A DNA stretch of 64,000 nt. It comes from Mycoplasma sp. 1654_15 (GTDB lineage: Bacteria > Bacillota_I > Bacilli_A > Mycoplasmatales > Metamycoplasmataceae). The translations under genes and the position numbers were made by a program. The stretch lies in contig NZ_CP051214.1 of NCBI RefSeq assembly GCF_012516495.1, positions 744,001 through 808,000 of the forward strand. The letters run 5' to 3'. Of this stretch, positions 33,807-45,402 are shown one piece after another (position 1 is the first letter of the stretch; each line of letters opens with the position of its first letter). The notes under the pieces were generated by a model, which worked only from the letters and a program-made list of their open reading frames with translations, did not search any database and had not been told where the DNA came from.

Positions 33807-35058
33807 AAAGTTTTACTTTAAAAATTCTTTCTATATTTTTGTTAATTTGAGAGGTTAGTGTAAGCAAACTGATTTGTCTAATTCTGGAAATTAAATTATA
33901 GCTTGGCTTTATGCAATAACTGTGATTTGGTCAAAGAGATCTTGTAGGTTCAGGAGATAAATAAGGAGCATCTGTTTCTAATAATAATTTATCTAAATCC
34001 ATAATTTCTAAAATTTTTCTAGCCTCTTTATTATTTTTATAAGTAATCACTCCTGAAAATGAAAAAAAGACATTTGAAAACTTATTAAATTCATTATATA
34101 TTTCCAAATTACCTGAAAAATTATGAAAAATAAAGTTAACATCTAGATAATTTGTAATTATTTTCTTTATCTGTTTAAACAAGAAAAAATCTTTTTCATT
34201 CGCATTTTCTCTTATATGAAGCATAACTGTTTTTTCATATTTTTTAGCAATTTCTATTTGTTTAATTAGACTTTGAATTTGTAGATCAAGGCTTGGGCTT
34301 TCTTCATAATAAAGATCTAAACCAACTTCTCCAATTCCTACAACATTGGAATTTTTTAGTAAAAGTTCTTCCAATTGTTCATAATTGTCTTCTTTTTGAA
34401 CATTATTTGGATGAATTCCTATTAATGCGAATAAATTTTTTTGCTTATCTAAATAAGAAACAATTTCTTCATTATCTTTTCAAGAAGTTCCAATTAAAAA
34501 CAATGTTTTTAGGTTATTTTTAATATTTTCTTCAATTTCTTGTTTGGGTTCGGAATAATATTCTAAAAATGGGTGAGTGTGTACATCAGAAAAACTATAA
34601 CTGATTTTTGTATCAAGTAAAACTAAGTATTTTTCGTTTTGCTTGGTAACTTCTTGAAAATTAAAGTCATTTTTTATTAAATTAAAAAATTTTGAATCTA
34701 GTTTTAAATTAATTAATTTTTGTTCGAACTTTAAAACTTCTTGAAAAAAGCAATGGATATATTCAAAAATTAAAATGCTTCATTTTTCTTCATTTAGTAA
34801 AGAATTAATTTTTATATTTATAGTAAAAAAAGCTTGTTTTTCTTCTTTAACTATATTTAAATAAGCTCCTACTTCTTTAAATTCATTATCTTCATCAACT
34901 AATAAAAATTCTCAAAATAATTTGTCATTAGATTCATAAATTTTAAAACTATCTTTTGTTAATTTTGAAATTGAAGGAAATAAATTAGCTTCATTTTTGA
35001 AGCTAATTTCGTATTTTGAACTATATTTTGGAGTGGGTTTTACAAATTGTCAATTCAT
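33799..35058 (-). CDS. tatD: TatD-family hydrolase with an extra N-terminal domain
   Basis: 419 residues, against about 255 for ordinary TatD. The C-terminal part from about residue 155 is a complete TatD metal-dependent hydrolase: His160 and His162 (DVHTHPF), Glu244 (GIGEVGLDLYYE), His281 (MLHIREN), His312 (IFHNFSG) and Asp363 (ETDAPYL). TatD proteins are 3'-5' nucleases or other hydrolases. Residues 1-150 are an additional domain; beta-rich centre (VGAYLNIV, AFFTINIKI) and ending NFQEVTKQNEKYLVLL look like a diverged GNAT acetyltransferase fold, but no acetyl-CoA loop is clear. Start ATG 35058 is two bases after rsmG. One continuous frame covers both domains, with UGA as Trp. Confidence 0.82.
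34982..35009. repeat. 12-bp stem dyad in the tatD fusion gene
   Basis: AAATTAGCTTCA, four bases, TGAAGCTAATTT. Contains the 15-base word gcttcatttttgaag also present in ligA and dnaX. Confidence 0.65.
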
Positions 35059-35060
35059 AT

Positions 35061-35675
35061 TTACTTCTTTTGAGCTCTGAATATAAATATTTGTTTATCC
35101 ATATCAGAATTTATTTTTTCTACTTTATAATCAAATTTAATTAATGCATTTTTTGCTTCTAAAATTTCTTCAAAAACTTTTGGACCTTTTATATAAATAA
35201 AAGAAGTTGTTGGTTTTTGAAGCTTTTTTGTGATTTTAAATAAAAAATTTATACTACCTACAGCTCTTGCAGTTATAAAATCAAAATTTTTATCTAAATT
35301 AGAAACTGAATCATTGATAATCTCAAAGTCTAAATTTAATTTTTCTTTAACAAGTTCTAAAAAATTACATCTTTTTTTGAGTTTTTCAATAATAGTTAGT
35401 TTTATACTAGTATTAAAAATTAAAAATGGAATTGAGGGGAAGCCTGCGCCTGCTCCTACATCTAGTAAAGATTGTGAATTTTTATTATTTTTTATAATTG
35501 GTTGAAGACAAATAATAGATTCATAAATTCCTTCTTTTCATAATTGATCTTCTGAAAAGCCTGTTAAATTCATAACTTTATTTTTTTCTTCAATCAAATT
35601 TACATATTGTTCGAGTTTTCAAAATATTTGTTCGTTATTGACTAATTGCCTTGTTTTTTCTTTAAAATCAAGCAT
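35061..35675 (-). CDS. rsmG: 16S rRNA 7-methylguanosine methyltransferase (GidB)
   Basis: 204-residue SAM-dependent enzyme methylating G527 of 16S rRNA. Motif I LLDVGAGAGFPSIPF is near residue 70-84 and ITARAVGSI near 135 matches the family. The start codon shares one base with the prs stop (TAATG), so it is translationally coupled. Two UGA codons as Trp. Confidence 0.93.
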
Positions 35676-36655
35676 TATTTCTTCAAATCATCCTTAAGAT
35701 GAGTATAAATGGAAGAAATAGAAGTTGAATAAACACAAGCTTTAATTGCATCTGCTATGAATTCAGATAAACAAGCTACTTCTAATTTAGAAAACTTTTG
35801 TTGTAGTTCTGAATTATCTACTGAATTTGTTATTATAACTTTATCAACATTGGGTGAGTTTTCAAAAACTTCAAAACCTTTAGAAAATAAACCATGTGTT
35901 GCAACTACAGTAACTGACTTAGCACCATGCTCTTTTAACAAATCAGCTGCTTTAATTATTGTTCCACCAGTATCAATAATATCATCAATAATTATTGTAT
36001 CTTTTGCTTCAATATCACCGATAATTCCGTGAGCTTCGATTTGATTAGTTCCAACTCTTCTTTTATCAATAATTGCAATTTTAGTATTTTCATTTAATAG
36101 CTCGGCTAACAACCTAGCTCTAACAGCTCCACCATGATCTGGGGAAACAATTGTGTATGCTTTATTTTTTTCTCTGATTTTTTTAGCCAGAATATATTGT
36201 CCTCTTAATTCATCGACTGAAATGTTAAAGAATCCTTGAATTGAAGGATTATGGAGATCAACTGAAATGATTTTTGTTGCTCCTGCAGTCTCTAATAAGT
36301 TGGCAATTAATTTTGCTGTAATTGGTTGTCTACCAGTAGATTTTCGATCTTGTCTTGCATATCCAAAATAAGATAAAATAACAATAATATCTCTTGCATA
36401 AGCTCTTTTTAATGAGTCTATAAAAATCAACAATTCCATTATGTTGTCATGCACAGGTTTATGTGTGCTTGCTACAACAAATACAGTGGAATTTCTTATA
36501 GTTTCTGCTGATTTAAGAAGAACTTCTCCATCTGCAAATTTTGTTTTTTCAATTTGTGTTAAAGGTATTTGTAAAATATTTGATATTTTTTGTGCAAGTT
36601 TTTCACAGTTTGGCATTCCAAATAAAACTACATTTTTCTTGTTTTCAACAATCAT
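35675..36655 (-). CDS. prs: Ribose-phosphate pyrophosphokinase
   Basis: 326-residue cytoplasmic enzyme making PRPP for nucleotide salvage, feeding enzymes such as Hpt encoded at 46221. Conserved SYFGYARQDRKSTGRQPI, flexible DLHNPSIQGFF (usual form DLHAGQIQGFF), and PRPP loop IIDDIIDTGGTI near 225. The ATG at 36655 has an AAAGAGGA ribosome site. Heads the prs-rsmG-tatD-rsmA gene run. Confidence 0.95.
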   Translation of the reverse strand: MIVENKKNVVLFGMPNCEKLAQKISNILQIPLTQIEKTKFADGEVLLKSAETIRNSTVFVVASTHKPVHDNIMELLIFIDSLKRAYARDIIVILSYFGYARQDRKSTGRQPITAKLIANLLETAGATKIISVDLHNPSIQGFFNISVDELRGQYILAKKIREKNKAYTIVSPDHGGAVRARLLAELLNENTKIAIIDKRRVGTNQIEAHGIIGDIEAKDTIIIDDIIDTGGTIIKAADLLKEHGAKSVTVVATHGLFSKGFEVFENSPNVDKVIITNSVDNSELQQKFSKLEVACLSEFIADAIKACVYSTSISSIYTHLKDDLKK

Positions 36656-36749
36656 TTTTTTCCTCTTTACTTTTTTATAACTTGTTTATTAATAATTACT
36701 TTGTATTATATTACTTTTTTAATTCATAATATAAGAAAAAATAGAAAAT

Positions 36750-36780
36750 AAAAAATCCACTAAGTTAATGTGGATTTTCA
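36750..36780 (-). terminator. Terminator after tyrS
   Basis: AAAATCCAC and GTGGATTTT pair with a nine-base loop; T run follows on the minus strand. Confidence 0.7.
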
Positions 36781-36786
36781 AAATAT

Positions 36787-38046
36787 TTATTTTGTTAATG
36801 AAATTATAAAGAAAGATTTTTTTCCTTTTTTAATCAATAATTTATCGAAGTTTTTCTTCAAATTAGAAGCAATTTGTTCTTGTGATTTAATAATTTCTCC
36901 ATTTATTTGCAAAGCAGAATCTCGAATAAACTCATTAAGTTCTCTTTTTGAAGACAAGATTTTTAATTCAATTAATTTATTAGAATCAAAATCTTGTTCT
37001 TTTACTTCAAAATTATCAATAGATTTGGCTAGAACATCTAAATCTTTTTGTTCGATAGATTCGAAACTTAAATTATTAAACAATAAACTTGAAATTTTTA
37101 AACTTTGATCAAGAGCATCTTGCCCATGAATATTTAAGGTAATTTCTTCTGCTACTTGGTGCTGTAAGAACTTATCTTTCTTATTTTGGCTATGTTTTTG
37201 AAGGATTTTTTCAATTTCTGTAAAAGGTTTAAATGATAATCATTTTAAAACTTTTTCAGCTTGAAAATCTGATAAATTAAATAAAAATTGGTAAAGTTTA
37301 AAAGCAGAAGTTAGTTCTTGATCTAGTCATAAAGCATCACCATTAAATGTTGTTTTTCCAAATTTATTTCCATTTTCATCAGTTAGTAATTCGGTTGTAA
37401 GAGCAAAGCAAGGTGAATTATTTTTGTCACTCAAACTTGTTTTTTTAATCATATCAAGACCTTGAACAATATTTCCTCATTGATCAGAACCACCGAGTTG
37501 CCCTACAATATTAAATTTATCAAATAAGTATTTAAAGTCTCAAGCTTGAATAAGTTGGTACGAAAACTCTGTAAAAGAAAGTCCAGTTTTTATTCTCGAA
37601 GCAATTGAATCTTTAGTTAATAATAAAGCTACATTAACGTTTTTTCCTACATCACGAAGAAAGTCTAAAACATTCATATCTTTGTAAATTTCAAAATTAT
37701 CAAAAACTTGTAAATTAAATCTTTCTAATTGTGTTTTAATGTAATTTTTATTTTTAATAATAGCTTCATTAGAAAGTAAAACTCTTTCTTTAGAAACAAA
37801 AGCAGGATCTCCAATCATACCTGTAGCTCCCCCGAGAACTGCTATTGTTTTGATTCCGGCTTGTTGAAAACGTTGAAGTAAATTAATAAGGATGTAATTA
37901 CCTAAATGTAAGGATGTGGCAGTTGGATCAAAACCTACATAAACACCTTCATTTTCCTTCATATTTAATAGCTTTTGTTCGTCACTAATTTCTTTTAAGA
38001 TGCCTCTTAATTTTATTTCTTTTAATAGTTGTTCTTTTTTGTTCAT
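36787..38046 (-). CDS. tyrS: Tyrosine--tRNA ligase
   Basis: 419-residue class I synthetase. GFDPTATSLHLGNYI near residue 35-50 contains the HIGH-type site, KFGKT near 230 is the KMSKS equivalent, and the C terminus is an S4-like RNA-binding domain. The start is the ATG at 38046 (MNKKEQLLKE) because AAAGGA lies just upstream; the frame stays open 18 codons farther but those residues overlap msrA and have no ribosome site. Follows msrA by 8 bases. Confidence 0.95.
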
Positions 38047-38054
38047 AATTTCCT

Positions 38055-38552
38055 TTATTTTTTTAAATTTTTTGGTACAGAATTTAAATCTACATGGCAA
38101 TAACCAGTAGGATTTTTATCTAAATATTTTTGATGATATTCTTCAGCAATTGTTAAATTTTTAATTGGTAAAAATTCAATTGTTGTTTGACGTTTTGCTT
38201 CATTTTCAAAGGAATTATTAAATTTTTGAAACACTTTTAATAGTTGTTCTTCATTAGAATAAAACCCGATACGATACTGAAGACCTACATCATTTCCTTG
38301 TTTATTTAAAGAAAAAGGATCAACTATTTTTAGAAATAAATTTCAAATTTCTTGCTCAGATAAAATAGAAGAATCATAAATGAGTTCAAGAGCTTCAACA
38401 TGCCCTGAACCAGAACATACTTGTTTATAGGTTGTATTTTCTTTATCTCCGTTTAGATAACAAACTTGAGTTTCTAAAACACCTTTTACTCTTTGGAAAA
38501 AGGCTTCTACTCCTCAAAAACAACCTGCTGCTAAATATATTTTTTTAACCAT
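38055..38552 (-). CDS. msrA: Peptide methionine sulfoxide reductase A
   Basis: 165-residue repair enzyme reducing S-methionine sulfoxide in proteins. Catalytic motif AAGCFWGVEAFF at residues 8-19, [10 protein letters not shown] near 55, and HQKYLDKNP near 145 with CHVDL. It lies next to tyrS on one transcript. In-frame UGA codons read as Trp. A thioredoxin partner may be the CGDC protein at 61082. Confidence 0.94.
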
Positions 38553-38660
38553 TTTGCTTCCTTAATTTTAAAAACTTAAGATTTTTAAATTATTCTTATT
38601 TTTTAACTAATTTTCTTTTAAAATCTGGCTGTATTTGTTAATTATATAATAATAATTTGT

Positions 38661-38666
38661 TATAAT
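38661..38666 (+). promoter_or_regulatory. TATAAT -10 candidate for gyrA
   Basis: Perfect TATAAT 38 bases before the ATG; a second TATAAT at 38677-38682 is closer. AGGAAAA ribosome site follows. Confidence 0.4.
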
Positions 38667-38703
38667 TTTAAAATATTATAATAAAGGTTTTTATAGGAAA
38701 ATT

Positions 38704-41334
38704 ATGTATTTCAAAAATGATGATGAAGAATCAAAAATAAATCAAAATGAAGAAAAAGAAATCAAAGAAAACGATTATGAAGTTTACGATGATGAAGTAA
38801 AAACTGTTTTTAGTCAAGACTCTGAAGAAGAAGTTGATGAAGATGAAGAAGAATTAGAGCAAAACAAAGAAGGATTCCAAGTATCTTCTCAACTAATTGA
38901 AACAGAAGTTGACAACATTGTACCTAAATACATTTCAGAAGAGGTTAGAACTTCGTTTTTAGAGTATGCAATGTCAGTTATTATCTCACGTGCTCTTCCT
39001 GATGTTAGAGACGGTTTAAAGCCTGTGCATAGAAGGATTTTACACTGTATGAATGAACTTGGAATCACACATTCTGTAGCTTATAAAAAATCAGCCAGAA
39101 TTGTTGGTGATGTTTTAGGTAAATACCACCCACACGGTGATGCTTCAGTTTATGATTCAATGGTTAGAATGTCTCAAGATTTTGCTCTTAGATATCCTTT
39201 AATTGATGGACATGGAAACTTTGGATCAATTGATGGTGACGAAGCAGCTGCTATGCGTTATACAGAAGCAAGAATGTCTAAAATTGCTTCATTAATGGTA
39301 GAAGATATCAAGAAAAACACAGTAGACTTTGTCCCAAACTATGATGGAAGTGAGCAAGAACCAGAAGTTTTACCTGCTAGATTTCCAAACTTATTAGTCT
39401 CTGGAGTATCCGGAATCGCTGTTGGTATGGCTACTAAAATTCCTCCTCATAATCTAAAAGAAGTAATTGAAACCTTTATTTTATTAGCTCAAAATCCAGA
39501 TATTTCTGTTCAAGAACTAGCAAAACATCTTCCTGCACCTGATTTTCCAACAGGAGCTACTATTTTAGGTACAGCGGGAATTAGACAAGCTTATGAAACA
39601 GGACGTGGTGCTTTTGTTCTTCGTTCTAAAGCAAAAATTGAAACTTTTAATAGTGGTAAAAGCAAAATTATTGTTTATGAAATTCCATATGAAGTCAAAA
39701 AACCTCAAATAATTGAAAAAGTTGTTCAACTAGTTAGAGATAAAAAAATCCAAGGTATTAAAGACGTTCGTGATGAAACTAATAGAAAAGGAATTAGAGT
39801 TGTTTTTGATATCAAAAAAGGATTTAGTCCTGAAGTTATTTTAAATCAACTTTACAAAGAAACCGACCTTCAAATTACTTACAACATCAATATGCTTGCA
39901 CTTGTAAAGGGCATACCAAAAGTCTTGAATTTGAAGGATGTTTTATACCAATATCTACTCCATCAAGAAGAAGTTGTAACTAGAGGATTGCAATTTGATC
40001 TTAAAAAAGCAAAAGAAAGACATAATGTCTTATTAGGTATAAAAATTGCAGTTGAAAACATAGATGAAGTAATTAAAATCATTAGAGGTTCAAAATCTGA
40101 TGCTGAAGCTCAAGCTACATTAGGTCAAAGATTCGATTTAAATGAAGCTCAAACTAAAGCCATTGTAGATATGCGTTTAGGAAGACTAACTTCTTTAGCT
40201 ATTGAAAAACTTATTACAGAAATCAAGGAATTAGAAGAAGAAATTGAAAGAATTACTTCAATTATTAACTCACATGACAAATTAATTGAACTCATTGTTA
40301 ATAACCACAAAAAAATTATTGAAACATATGCAGACGAGAGAAAAACAGAAATTATTCAAGGAAGCATAGGGCGAATTGTGGATGAAGATTTAATCAAGGA
40401 ACAAAAAGTAGTTCTTACTTTAACTAAAAATAATTACATTAAAAGAATCAACTTAGATGAATACAGAATGCAAAATCGTGGTGGTACTGGTTCTTCAACA
40501 GCTACAACTTACAAAGATGATAATTTAAAAAATATTCTTGTAGCAAGTACACATAGTGATCTACTTATTTTGACTTCAAAAGCAAGGATTTTTAGACTAA
40601 GAACACACCAAATTCCTGATTTAACAAAACAATCAAAAGGTATTCCTTTCATTAATTTAATTCCTATTGAAAAAGACGAAGATATTGTTTCTCTACTTGT
40701 AACTCAAGAAAATTATGAAGATGATAATTTATATTTAGTAACAGTTTCAAAACTTGGAATTATTAAAAAAACAAGTCTATCTCTATACAAAAGAATTTCA
40801 AAAAATGGACTAATTGCCTTGAATTTGAAGGAAAATGATGAACTTTTAACTGCGTTTATTACTACTGAAGAATCTGAAATCATAATCGGAGCTTCTAATG
40901 GTAGATCAGTTAGATTTGATAATCAAACCTTTAGATCATTATCTAGAAAATCTATGGGAGTTAAAGCAATTGCACTAGCTGAAAATGAAGTAGTTGTAGG
41001 TGCTTCATCAACTGATCAAGGTTCAACTGTTTTTGTTCTTGGTCAAGAAGGATTTGGTAAAAAAACTCATATTGATGAATATAGAAAAACTGCTCGTGGA
41101 GGTAAAGGAGTTATTACTCTAAAAACTGAAAAAGCGGGTGAATTAGCTTTTATTTCTTGTGTAAAAGGTGATGAAGAAATCTTAATTTTAACTAAACAAG
41201 GAATAGTAATTAGAACTTCATTAGAACAATGCAACGATATTTCTAGAAATACAAAAGGTGTTAAATTAATTACTTTAAAACCTAAAGATTCTATTCAATC
41301 TGTTGCAGTGCTAGAAAAAATTGATGAACTTTAA
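38704..41334 (+). CDS. gyrA: DNA gyrase subunit A
   Basis: 876-residue DNA-cleaving subunit of gyrase. After an unusual acidic N-terminal extension (residues 1-72, dominated by Glu, Asp and Asn), the normal start [19 protein letters not shown] appears. Quinolone region [19 protein letters not shown] near 135-153; catalytic Tyr186 in [10 protein letters not shown]. The C-terminal wrapping domain holds a degenerate GyrA box, QNRGGTG near 590 where QRRGGKG is usual. Single gene; gyrB is not adjacent. Confidence 0.92.
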   Translation: MYFKNDDEESKINQNEEKEIKENDYEVYDDEVKTVFSQDSEEEVDEDEEELEQNKEGFQVSSQLIETEVDNIVPKYISEEVRTSFLEYAMSVIISRALPDVRDGLKPVHRRILHCMNELGITHSVAYKKSARIVGDVLGKYHPHGDASVYDSMVRMSQDFALRYPLIDGHGNFGSIDGDEAAAMRYTEARMSKIASLMVEDIKKNTVDFVPNYDGSEQEPEVLPARFPNLLVSGVSGIAVGMATKIPPHNLKEVIETFILLAQNPDISVQELAKHLPAPDFPTGATILGTAGIRQAYETGRGAFVLRSKAKIETFNSGKSKIIVYEIPYEVKKPQIIEKVVQLVRDKKIQGIKDVRDETNRKGIRVVFDIKKGFSPEVILNQLYKETDLQITYNINMLALVKGIPKVLNLKDVLYQYLLHQEEVVTRGLQFDLKKAKERHNVLLGIKIAVENIDEVIKIIRGSKSDAEAQATLGQRFDLNEAQTKAIVDMRLGRLTSLAIEKLITEIKELEEEIERITSIINSHDKLIELIVNNHKKIIETYADERKTEIIQGSIGRIVDEDLIKEQKVVLTLTKNNYIKRINLDEYRMQNRGGTGSSTATTYKDDNLKNILVASTHSDLLILTSKARIFRLRTHQIPDLTKQSKGIPFINLIPIEKDEDIVSLLVTQENYEDDNLYLVTVSKLGIIKKTSLSLYKRISKNGLIALNLKENDELLTAFITTEESEIIIGASNGRSVRFDNQTFRSLSRKSMGVKAIALAENEVVVGASSTDQGSTVFVLGQEGFGKKTHIDEYRKTARGGKGVITLKTEKAGELAFISCVKGDEEILILTKQGIVIRTSLEQCNDISRNTKGVKLITLKPKDSIQSVAVLEKIDEL

Positions 41335-41349
41335 AACCAAACAGTGTAT

Positions 41350-41384
41350 TTAAAAAAACTTACTTTTAAAAAAGTAAGTTTTTT
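41350..41384 (+). terminator. Terminator after gyrA
   Basis: AAAAAACTTACTTTT and AAAAGTAAGTTTTTT form a long stem followed by T; also usable from the opposite side. Confidence 0.75.
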
Positions 41385-41495
41385 GTAATTTGTTTATTTT
41401 AAAAAATAATATAATTCTATTTACTAAATTTAAATAACAATTAAATTCTGATAGTTTTTAAGTTGATGATTAGTATGCATCAAAAAAGAATTAAT

Positions 41496-43517
41496 TTAGT
41501 TGTTTAAAAGGTCAAAAAATTCTTTTTCAGAAAGAATTTTAACACCAAGGCTACGTGCTTTTTCTTCTTTAGAGCCTCCATTTTCACCTAAAATTAAATA
41601 TGATGTATTTTTTGACACTGATGATGAAACTTTTCCTTTATTTTGAAGGATAATTGACTCAATTTGGCTTCTTGGTCTAGATAAAGTTCCTGTAATTACA
41701 AATGATAAATTTTCTAAAATATTGGAGTGAGTTTCTTCTTTTATTATTTCAAAATTTACTTGGATTAATTCATTAATAATTTGCAAATTAGCTTCATTTT
41801 TGAAGTAATTTTTTAAGCTTTCAACAGTTTTTTCACCTATATCTTTATCTTCTAAAAAAGTATCAAAATTAAAGGTTTTTAACTGTTCTAAATTATCTAC
41901 TTTCTGAGCTAACATTTTTGCTGTTTTTTGTCCAATGTGCTTGATTCCTAAAGCAAAAATTAATTTATCTAAAGTAGTATGTTTAGCTTTCTCTATTGCA
42001 TTTATTAGCTTTAAAATCGATTTTTGTTGAAAAGATTTTAGTTTAGAAATTTCTTCAATTTTAGTAGCTAATCTAAAAATATCAGGTATAGATCTAATTA
42101 AATTTTGTTCTCAAAAAAGTTCAATTTTTTTCTCTCCTAAGTCTTTAATATCTAAACCTTCTTTTGAACAAAAGTGAATAATTTTTCTTAACTGAATACC
42201 TAAACAATTTGGATTAACACAAAACTGATCAATACCTGTTTCACTATCTATTAAATCAGAATGACATTCGGGACAATTGGTTATTTTTTCAAAATTAGTT
42301 TTTTCAAATTTTTCTACTGATTGAATAACTTGAGGGATAATTTCTCCGGCTTTTTTGATATAAACCATTGAGTTAGTATTTATAGCTAAATCTTTAATGT
42401 AATTATAATTATGTAAAGTTGCTGCAGAAATAGTAGAACCTTGAAGTAAAACCGGTTCTAAAACAGCATTGTAAGTGATTTTTCCTGTTCTTCCAACTGT
42501 TGCAAAAATGTCTTTTAATTTAGTTTGAACAACTTTATCTGAAAATTTAAAAGCAATAGCGCTGTGGGGGAATTTTGAAGTAGTTCCTAGTTCTTCATAA
42601 AGTTTAAATTCGTTTACTTTGACAACCACGCCATCAATTTCATAATCTAATTTGTTTTCTTTTTCTTGAATTTCTTGAATTAATCGATAACTTTGGTGAA
42701 TATTTTCTTTATGTTTTCCTAAATTATTTGTATTAAAACCTAATGTTTGCAAAAATTTTATACTATCTGCCACAGTATCTAAATTGTGCTCTTGTGGTTG
42801 TACAACTTGGTATACAAAAACTTTTAAATTTGCTAGTTTGTTAGTTTTAGAATCTAATCTACGAAGTGTTCCAGCTGCAGCATTTCTTGGGTTTAAAAAT
42901 AAAGGTTTTTGAATCTTTTCTTGTTCTAAATTCATATTTTTAAAACTTTGAAGATCTAAAAAAACTTCACCTCTAATTTCAATATCTTTTAAATAATTTA
43001 TTTGTTTTGGAACATATTTTTGATCAATATTTTCTATATTATGACTAACATCTTCACCAGTAGTGCCATCACCTCTTGTAAGAGCTTGCGTAAATTTTCC
43101 TTGTTTATAATGAAGAGAAATAGAAATTCCGTCAATTTTAGGTTCTACATAAAATGAAGTATTTTGATAGATTTTTAAAGCTTTTTGAGCAAACTTTTCC
43201 AGTTCTTCAAAAGTATAAGCTTTATTTAATGAAAGCATTGGTTGGCTATGTTTTATTTTTTGAAATCTTTCATCAGTTTTTGCACCAACTATTTGCGTTG
43301 GAGATGCATTATTTTCTTCTATAGTGAATAAATAAAAATATTTTTTTTCTAATTTTTTTAGTTTATTTAATTCTTGATCATAGACTAAATCATCAACAAT
43401 AGGATTATCTAAATCAAAGTAATGATGATTCCATAAATGAAGTTTTTGACGCAATTCTTCTATTTGTTTTTTAGCTTCTTTTTCTTCATTTTTATAGTCT
43501 TTTTGATTATTTTCCAT
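41496..43517 (-). CDS. ligA: NAD-dependent DNA ligase
   Basis: 673-residue ligase that seals nicks using NAD. Domain Ia at the N terminus (HYFDLDNPIVDD), adenylated Lys127 in EPKIDG, OB fold (FATVGRTGKITYNAVLEPV), four-Cys zinc finger (CPEC...CVNPNC) near 423-447, helix-hairpin-helix region and C-terminal BRCT domain (NLSFVITGTLSRPRSQIE). Full length; one UGA Trp follows the zinc finger. Twenty-one bases upstream of its start is the ecfT stop. Confidence 0.96.
41791..41805. repeat. CTTC...GAAG dyad word in ligA
   Basis: Exact copy of the 15-base word gcttcatttttgaag; the match to the tatD copy extends to about 21 bases. Confidence 0.6.
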
Positions 43518-43538
43518 AAATAATTCCTAAAAAAATTT

Positions 43539-44498
43539 TTAAACTTTTTGGTTAGTATATTTTCAGAACAATGGTAATTTATTCATTATTTGTCCAACGT
43601 TTTGTTCTGTAATAATGACTATAGCTATAAGCGCAATTAAAGCTAATAAGAATAAGTAATCAAATCACTGAAATCTGATTTTACGATACTTAGTTCTTTT
43701 AGCATAAGGATCATAACCTCTTACTTCCATAGCATTGGAAAGATCTTCTGCTCTGGAAAAAGAAAGCACAAATAAAGGTATAATCAAGGTAATCATTGAT
43801 TTTGCTTTATCTTTTTTCTTACCATTTTTAAAATCCACACCACGAGAAGATTGTGCTTTCATAATTCTACTTGCTTCTAATAATAAAGTAGGTATAAATC
43901 TAATTGCTATAGAAACTATCATTGCAATAATATGTGTGGGAATAAACAATAATCTTAGTGGGAAAATCAAGTCTTCAATAGCTTTAGTTAGTAAAAATGG
44001 TTTAGTAGAATAGGTTAAAATTGTGGTTGAAATTATCATTGCATAGATTCTGAGCGCAATTACTACTGATCTTACAAGTGATAAAGTCCCGATTTGAAAC
44101 TCGATTGAAGTATTTGGAATTTGTCAAACTTTCATTCAGTGAACATAAACATAAATTTCTTCAGTATTAAGACCTAAAAGACTAAAGCCTAAGTTTTTTT
44201 CCGTTTCTGAAGCTATAATTTGATTAGCATTTTCTTGGTTAATCAAGAAACCATAAATCACTAACATAAATAAAAATAGTAAAACAGGTAATTTTAAAAG
44301 TTTTATTATATCAGTTCATCTTTTGGTTGTGATATAGAAAAAAACAAGTGTTAATGCAAGCAAAATCAACAATGTCATAACATGAGAAATTACAAAAAAT
44401 AAGATAGCAAAAACTATGTTAAAAACAATTTTTAATCTTGGATCTAAACGGTGAATTATAGTGTCTCGTGGTACGTATTTTCCTACATTAATTTGCAT
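43539..44498 (-). CDS. ecfT: ECF transporter transmembrane component EcfT
   Basis: 319-residue membrane coupling protein of the energy-coupling factor module used for vitamin uptake. Starts with the typical [20 protein letters not shown]. The two cytoplasmic Arg motifs that contact the ATPases are present: ASRIMKAQSSRGVDF and LSNAMEVRGYDP. Longer than average because of an extracellular insert near residues 90-135. Overlaps ecfA2 by 11 bases. Confidence 0.92.
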
Positions 44499-45402
44499 AT
44501 TTACCTTTTAATTTCAAGTTTATTTCTTCTGCTAGTTCTTCTAGTGATGCAACATTTTTAATATCTAAACCGCGTTTTCTTAATTTCTCAACAAAGTATA
44601 ATAAATTGGTTGGCATCATTTGGTTATCTTTTAAAAACTGATTATCAGAAAGTATTGTAAATGTATCCCCATCTTTAATAATTTCACCATTTTTGAAAAC
44701 TATTGTTCTTTTTGTTCATTTTAAAACATTATCTAAATCATGTGTAGCTAAAATTATTGTTTTACCACTTTTGTATAAACTATTTAAAATCGAAAGCATA
44801 TCATCTGTTCCAGCAGGATCTAGTCCAGCAGTTGGCTCATCAAAGAAAATAATATCTGGTTCCATAGCAAGAATACCAGCAATTGCTACTCTTCTTTTTT
44901 GTCCACCTGATAAGTTAAATGGCAATTTTTGAAGATAAGATTCATCTAACCCAACTAGTTTGATAATCTCTTTTGCTCTTTTTTTAGCTTCTTCTTTTGG
45001 AGTTCCCATAGAAACTGCACCAAAGATTATGTCTTTTTCAATAGTTTGTTCAAAAAGCTGGTATTCAGCAAATTGAAATACAATACCAACTCTTCTTCTA
45101 ATTTCTTTTGTAAATTTTAATTTTCTTTGATAAAACTTGGGTTTTTGTACTATGTTTGTTACAACATTTACTTCTTTTGTCTTTGGATTTGTAGCTTTAT
45201 AAACAAATTCAACACTTCCTTCATCTGGAGTTAATAAAACATTCATATGTTCAATAAATGTTGTTTTTCCCGAACCTGTTTGACCTATGATTGCAATAAA
45301 TTCATTTTCATTTATTTCTACACTAACATTATTAAGAGCTTTTAATTCAGTAGGTAGTTTTTTGTTAAAAATTTTAACAATATTTTTAGCTTTTATTTGC
45401 AT
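44488..45402 (-). CDS. ecfA2: ECF transporter ATPase EcfA2
   Basis: 304-residue ATPase of the ECF module. Walker [11 protein letters not shown] near 40-49, Q-loop [11 protein letters not shown], signature [13 protein letters not shown] near 165, Walker [17 protein letters not shown] near 183-198, H-loop THDLD. An extra stretch near residues 72-95 ([14 protein letters not shown]) is inserted relative to Bacillus homologues. C-terminal extension after UGA-encoded Trp. Overlaps both neighbours. Confidence 0.94.

Noticed and set aside
36787-38100. Longer tyrS start at 38100
   Set aside because: The added 18 residues overlap msrA and lack a ribosome site; ATG 38046 has one.
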